Shown here piece after piece: positions 61,635-64,000 of a DNA stretch of 64,000 nt (position 1 is its first letter; every line of letters starts with the position of its first letter). The position numbers were made by a program, and so were the translations under genes. The stretch is from Halorubrum ruber (lineage in GTDB: Archaea > Halobacteriota > Halobacteria > Halobacteriales > Haloferacaceae). Below the pieces are notes generated by a model, which did no database searches, had not been told where the DNA came from, and saw only the letters and a list, made by a program, of their open reading frames with translations. Location: NCBI RefSeq assembly GCF_018228765.1, contig NZ_CP073695.1, positions 2,170,001 through 2,234,000 on the forward strand, written 5' to 3'.

Positions 61635-62221
61635 GCGAACACCTCCCTGTGGAGGACGATGAGGGCGGCGATCCCGGCCGCGAACACGACGACCGCCTCG
61701 CCGAAGGTGTCGAACCCGCGGAACGCCGCCAGCACGGCCATCACCGTGTTCTCGACGCCCGTCTCCGCGTACGTCTCCGCGATGTACCACTGGCTCACGT
61801 CCGGGTTCGACCAGATCGGCGCGTCCTCTGAACCCACCGCCGGGATGTCGCCCATCGTGAGCATCAGCCCGGCGAACAGCAGGCCGGCCGCGCCCGCCGC
61901 GGGCAGGTTCACCGACTCGAAGGCGGCCTCGTGGTCGAGCCGCGTCGTCTTCGCGAGCGTGAGCAGCAGCAGCACGGTCGTCACGCCGGCGGAGATGGCG
62001 GCCTCCGTCATCGCCACGTCGGGCGCGCGGTAGAACGTGTACAGCGCGGCCATCCCGAGGCTGTACGCGCCGAAGATGATCACCGCGGCGAGCACGTCGC
62101 GCGCCAGCGCCGTGAACAGCGCGGTCAACACGACGAAGGCGAACAGGCTCGCCTCGATCGCGGTGACCTGTGCGACCACCGGCGCGCCGAGGGGACCGAC
62201 GGACGCGAGCGCGCCGGTCAT
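61631..62221 (-). CDS. DUF4040/MbhD-like antiporter subunit with MbhE-like C-terminus
   Basis: 196 residues. The first half, LARDVLAAVIIFGAYSLGMAALYTFYRAPDVAMTEAAISAGVTTVLLLL, is the DUF4040 (MrpA C-terminal / MbhD) domain; the second half, TVMAVLAAFRGFDTFGEAVVVFAAGIAALIVL, resembles MbhE. These pieces are the C-terminus of MrpA in bacteria; here they are a separate gene, as is usual in archaea. Overlaps its neighbours by 4 nt each. Confidence 0.87.
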   Translation of the reverse strand: MTGALASVGPLGAPVVAQVTAIEASLFAFVVLTALFTALARDVLAAVIIFGAYSLGMAALYTFYRAPDVAMTEAAISAGVTTVLLLLTLAKTTRLDHEAAFESVNLPAAGAAGLLFAGLMLTMGDIPAVGSEDAPIWSNPDVSQWYIAETYAETGVENTVMAVLAAFRGFDTFGEAVVVFAAGIAALIVLHREVFA

Positions 62222-62550
62222 CGGCGGTCGTCCCCCTCGATCCACGGCACGATTCCCTCCTCGAACGCGGCCCGGGCGATCGCGTGGGCCGCGGTCGGGT
62301 TCGTCACGAAGATGAAGAACAGCAGGAGGACCGACTTGAAGCCGGCCCCCGCTAACCCGACGGTGAGCGCGACGGCCGCGAGGCCGAACCCCGCACCGAG
62401 CGTGTCGGCCTGCGAGGCGGTGTGCGCCCGCGAGTAGACGTCCGGCAGCCGGAGCACGCCCACCATCGAGACGAACGAGAAGAACAGCCCGAGCAGCGTG
62501 AGCGCAACTATCAGCCACACGCGGGCCGTCTCCAGCGTCGCGGCGGTCAC
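62218..62550 (-). CDS. mrpG: Mrp antiporter subunit G
   Basis: 110 residues with three hydrophobic segments; FFSFVSMVGVLRLPDVYSRAHTASQADTLG is the MnhG signature. GTG start at 62550 overlaps the mrpF stop. Part of the E-F-G-(DUF4040)-B-C-D-D-L order. Confidence 0.9.
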   Translation of the reverse strand: MTAATLETARVWLIVALTLLGLFFSFVSMVGVLRLPDVYSRAHTASQADTLGAGFGLAAVALTVGLAGAGFKSVLLLFFIFVTNPTAAHAIARAAFEEGIVPWIEGDDRR

Positions 62551-62852
62551 AGCACGCCACCCCGCTCGACGGTGAACTTCGAGATGGCGATGGCCATCAG
62601 GAAGTTGAGCAGCGCGTACACCAAGGCGATATCGAGGAACGTCGGCTCGCCGAGCGCTGCGCCGAGGATGGCGAGGATGACGACGGTGTTCGTCCCGAGG
62701 ACGTTCACCGCCAGCACCCGGTCTTGCATCGTCGGCCCGACGACCGCGCGGTACAGCATGCCGACCGCGAGGACGGCGAAGCCGGCGGCCGCGAGGAGCA
62801 GGAAGTCGCCGAGGGTGTAGCCGGCCGCGAGCGAGGCGTCCACGAGGCTCAT
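62547..62852 (-). CDS. mrpF: Mrp antiporter subunit F
   Basis: 101 residues with three membrane segments; VVGPTMQDRVLAVNVLGTNTVVILAILG and the C-terminal FLDIALVYALLNFLMAIAISKF match MnhF. ATG at 62852 overlaps the stop of mrpE. Confidence 0.9.
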   Translation of the reverse strand: MSLVDASLAAGYTLGDFLLLAAAGFAVLAVGMLYRAVVGPTMQDRVLAVNVLGTNTVVILAILGAALGEPTFLDIALVYALLNFLMAIAISKFTVERGGVL

Positions 62853-64000
62853 CGGTCGGTCACCTCGTCGGCGCCGTCGACCGCTTCCTCGTCGGCGCCG
62901 TCGACCGCTTCCTCGTCGGCGCCGTCGACCTCACCGCCGTCCGCGGCGGCGATGGGCAGCTCCTCGGTGGCGTCGGGGCCTTGGAGGATCGCGACGTCGT
63001 CTCGCTCGCGGGGGACGGGAGTCGCGCCGCCCGGCGGCCGTAGTAGACGAAGCGCGTCCACCGCTCGAGCGGGCCGTCGAACAGCCCCTCGCGGGCCCAC
63101 GGGACGAGCGAGTGGACGTAGAGGTTGCTGTCGCGGGCGCGGACGGTGAGCGTCCCGGGCGTCAGCGTGATCGAGTTCGCGAGCGTCATCAGCGGGAGCC
63201 CGCTCCCGACGATCACCCGCATCCGGTTCAGCGTCGGATCGATCGGGAGCCGGGGGTCGAGGATGACCCGGGCGACGACGAGGTTCGCCTTCAGGATCTC
63301 GTAGAGTAGCACGGGGACGTATATCAGCCCCCGGACGATCCGCATCGGGGTCCGCGGGAACGCGGGGTTCGAGTCGAGGCTCACCCGCGAGAGGGTGATC
63401 GAGACGACCGCGGCGGTCGCGACGCCGGTCACGGCGTCGAACCAGTAGGTCGGGTCGCCCAACAGGAGATAGAACGCGAGCGACAGTCCGAACAGCGCCA
63501 CGAACCGGCCGGTGGTCGCCTCGGTGCGGAACCGCTCGCGGCGCGTCGGCCGGTCGACCGGCGCAGTCTCGACCGACAGCGACGTGTTCGAGAGCCCGAA
63601 CTCCAGCGGCTGGAGCAGCGTCGTGTTCCCCACCGGGGTGTACTCGGGGTCCAAGACGACGCGGTCGGCGTCGTTCGCCTCGGCGTACTCCGCGAGGACG
63701 CGGACGTAGTCGTCGGCGCCGAACAGGTAGCCGTCGGCCCCGAGCACCGCCGTGACGACCTCGACGTCCGGGGCGCCGGGCGCCTCGGAGTCCTCGAGGT
63801 CCGCTCTCGTCCACGCCGCGGCGCGTTCGAGCACGCGCTCGGCGGCGGCGGCCCGCTCGTCGCTCTCCGGGTCCCCGTTCCGCCACGAGGCGATCTCGAC
63901 GAGGTGGATCGCGGATACGCCGTCGGCGGCGGCAGCCTCCGCGATGTGAGCGATCGTCGAGCGGAGCGTGGAACTCGGCTCGACCGGAACGATGACCGCG
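62849..64000 (-). CDS. mrpE: Mrp antiporter subunit E with N-terminal Usp-like region (frameshifted, partial)
   Basis: The frame is still open at the right edge, so the start lies outside the window. The visible N-terminal part (AVIVPVEPSSTLRSTIAHIAEAAAADGVSAIHLVE near the edge, then DRVVLDPEYTPVGN) resembles a universal stress protein fold. The C-terminal MnhE part starts about 63520 with FVALFGLSLAFYLLLGDPTYW and continues RTPMRIVRGLIYVPVLLYEILKANLVVARVILDP and GSGLPLMTLANSITLTPGTLTVRARDSNLYVHSLVP. Near 63025-63035 the frame breaks at a GGG run; an extra G continues it to GATPVPRERDDVAILQG and an acidic tail with three GADEEAVD-type units. Confidence 0.82.
   Translation of the reverse strand, partial: RGHRSGRAEFHAPLDDRSHRGGCRRRRRIRDPPRRDRLVAERGPGERRAGRRRRARARTRRGVDESGPRGLRGARRPGRRGRHGGARGRRLPVRRRRLRPRPRGVRRGERRRPRRLGPRVHPGGEHDAAPAAGVRALEHVAVGRDCAGRPADAPRAVPHRGDHRPVRGAVRTVARVLSPVGRPDLLVRRRDRRRDRRGRLDHPLAGEPRLEPRVPADPDADRPGADIRPRATLRDPEGEPRRRPGHPRPPAPDRSDAEPDAGDRRERAPADDARELDHADARDAHRPRPRQQPLRPLARPVGPRGAVRRPARAVDALRLLRPPGGATPVPRERDDVAILQGPDATEELPIAAADGGEVDGADEEAVDGADEEAVDGADEVTDR

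Noticed and set aside
139-63035. Programmed ribosomal frameshifting as the cause of the twelve breaks
   Set aside because: The genes are unrelated, share no slippery sequence or downstream structure, and all need the same one-base addition in a G/C run. Sequence error is simpler.

Overview
The window is chromosomal DNA of a halophilic archaeon (class Halobacteria), probably Halorubrum-like. The DNA is very GC-rich, the predicted proteins are strongly acidic, most genes have a TATA-like box about 25-30 nt before the start codon (leaderless transcripts), and several genes are haloarchaeal hallmarks: a trpDFEG operon, GshA-type glutamate-cysteine ligase, glucose dehydrogenase with the regulator GfcR, a solo TnpB and a Mrp antiporter operon. 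The genus is an inference; the class is well supported.

Layout. 1-8 kb: a broken Orc1/Cdc6-like gene, structured repeat copy A, phosphoglycolate phosphatase, RNase P component 4, small conserved proteins, a CoA-disulfide reductase/NADH oxidase, CoaD and a winged-helix regulator. 8-15 kb: GshA, a TauE-like exporter, two universal stress proteins, DoxX, endonuclease III and Pus10. 15-19 kb: trpDFEG with overlapping stop and start codons. 19-28 kb: a His-rich MoaB-like protein, a DUF7124-like protein, a four-PAS histidine kinase, a flavin oxidoreductase, an AI-2E-type permease, TspO, a GNAT acetyltransferase and a methyltransferase. 28-35 kb: repeat copy B, an AAA+ ATPase, IPP isomerase, a low-GC solo HsdR_N-like nuclease, tRNA-Ser(UGA) followed by reiterated copies of its own 3' end, superoxide dismutase and repeat copy C. 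35-43 kb: small conserved genes, an EVE-like protein, pterin dehydratase, a second DUF7124-like protein, and a BtpA / PfkB / nucleoside deaminase group. 43-50 kb: repeat copy D, a CitE-like lyase, glutamate dehydrogenase, diphthamide ligase, a cystathionine gamma-synthase-type enzyme and a TnpB element. 50-54 kb: glutaredoxin, repeat copy E, gfcR-gdh and a TANGO2-like protein. 54.7-64 kb: a minus-strand Mrp-type cation/proton antiporter operon that runs off the right edge.

The main unexplained feature is a five-copy family of intergenic elements of about 0.4-0.55 kb (A-E). Each has a folded core closed by a 19-bp helix whose sequence differs between copies while pairing is kept, plus a tail that in four copies is a regular array of 57- or 63-bp units carrying TTTATAAA-like motifs. 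The compensatory changes argue for selection on structure, so it is a candidate undescribed structured RNA or structured mobile repeat.

A second global feature: twelve otherwise well-conserved genes are each broken by what looks like a single missing base in a G or C run. The uniform direction and context point to base-calling or assembly error, and these genes are annotated as single coding regions with the frameshift marked.
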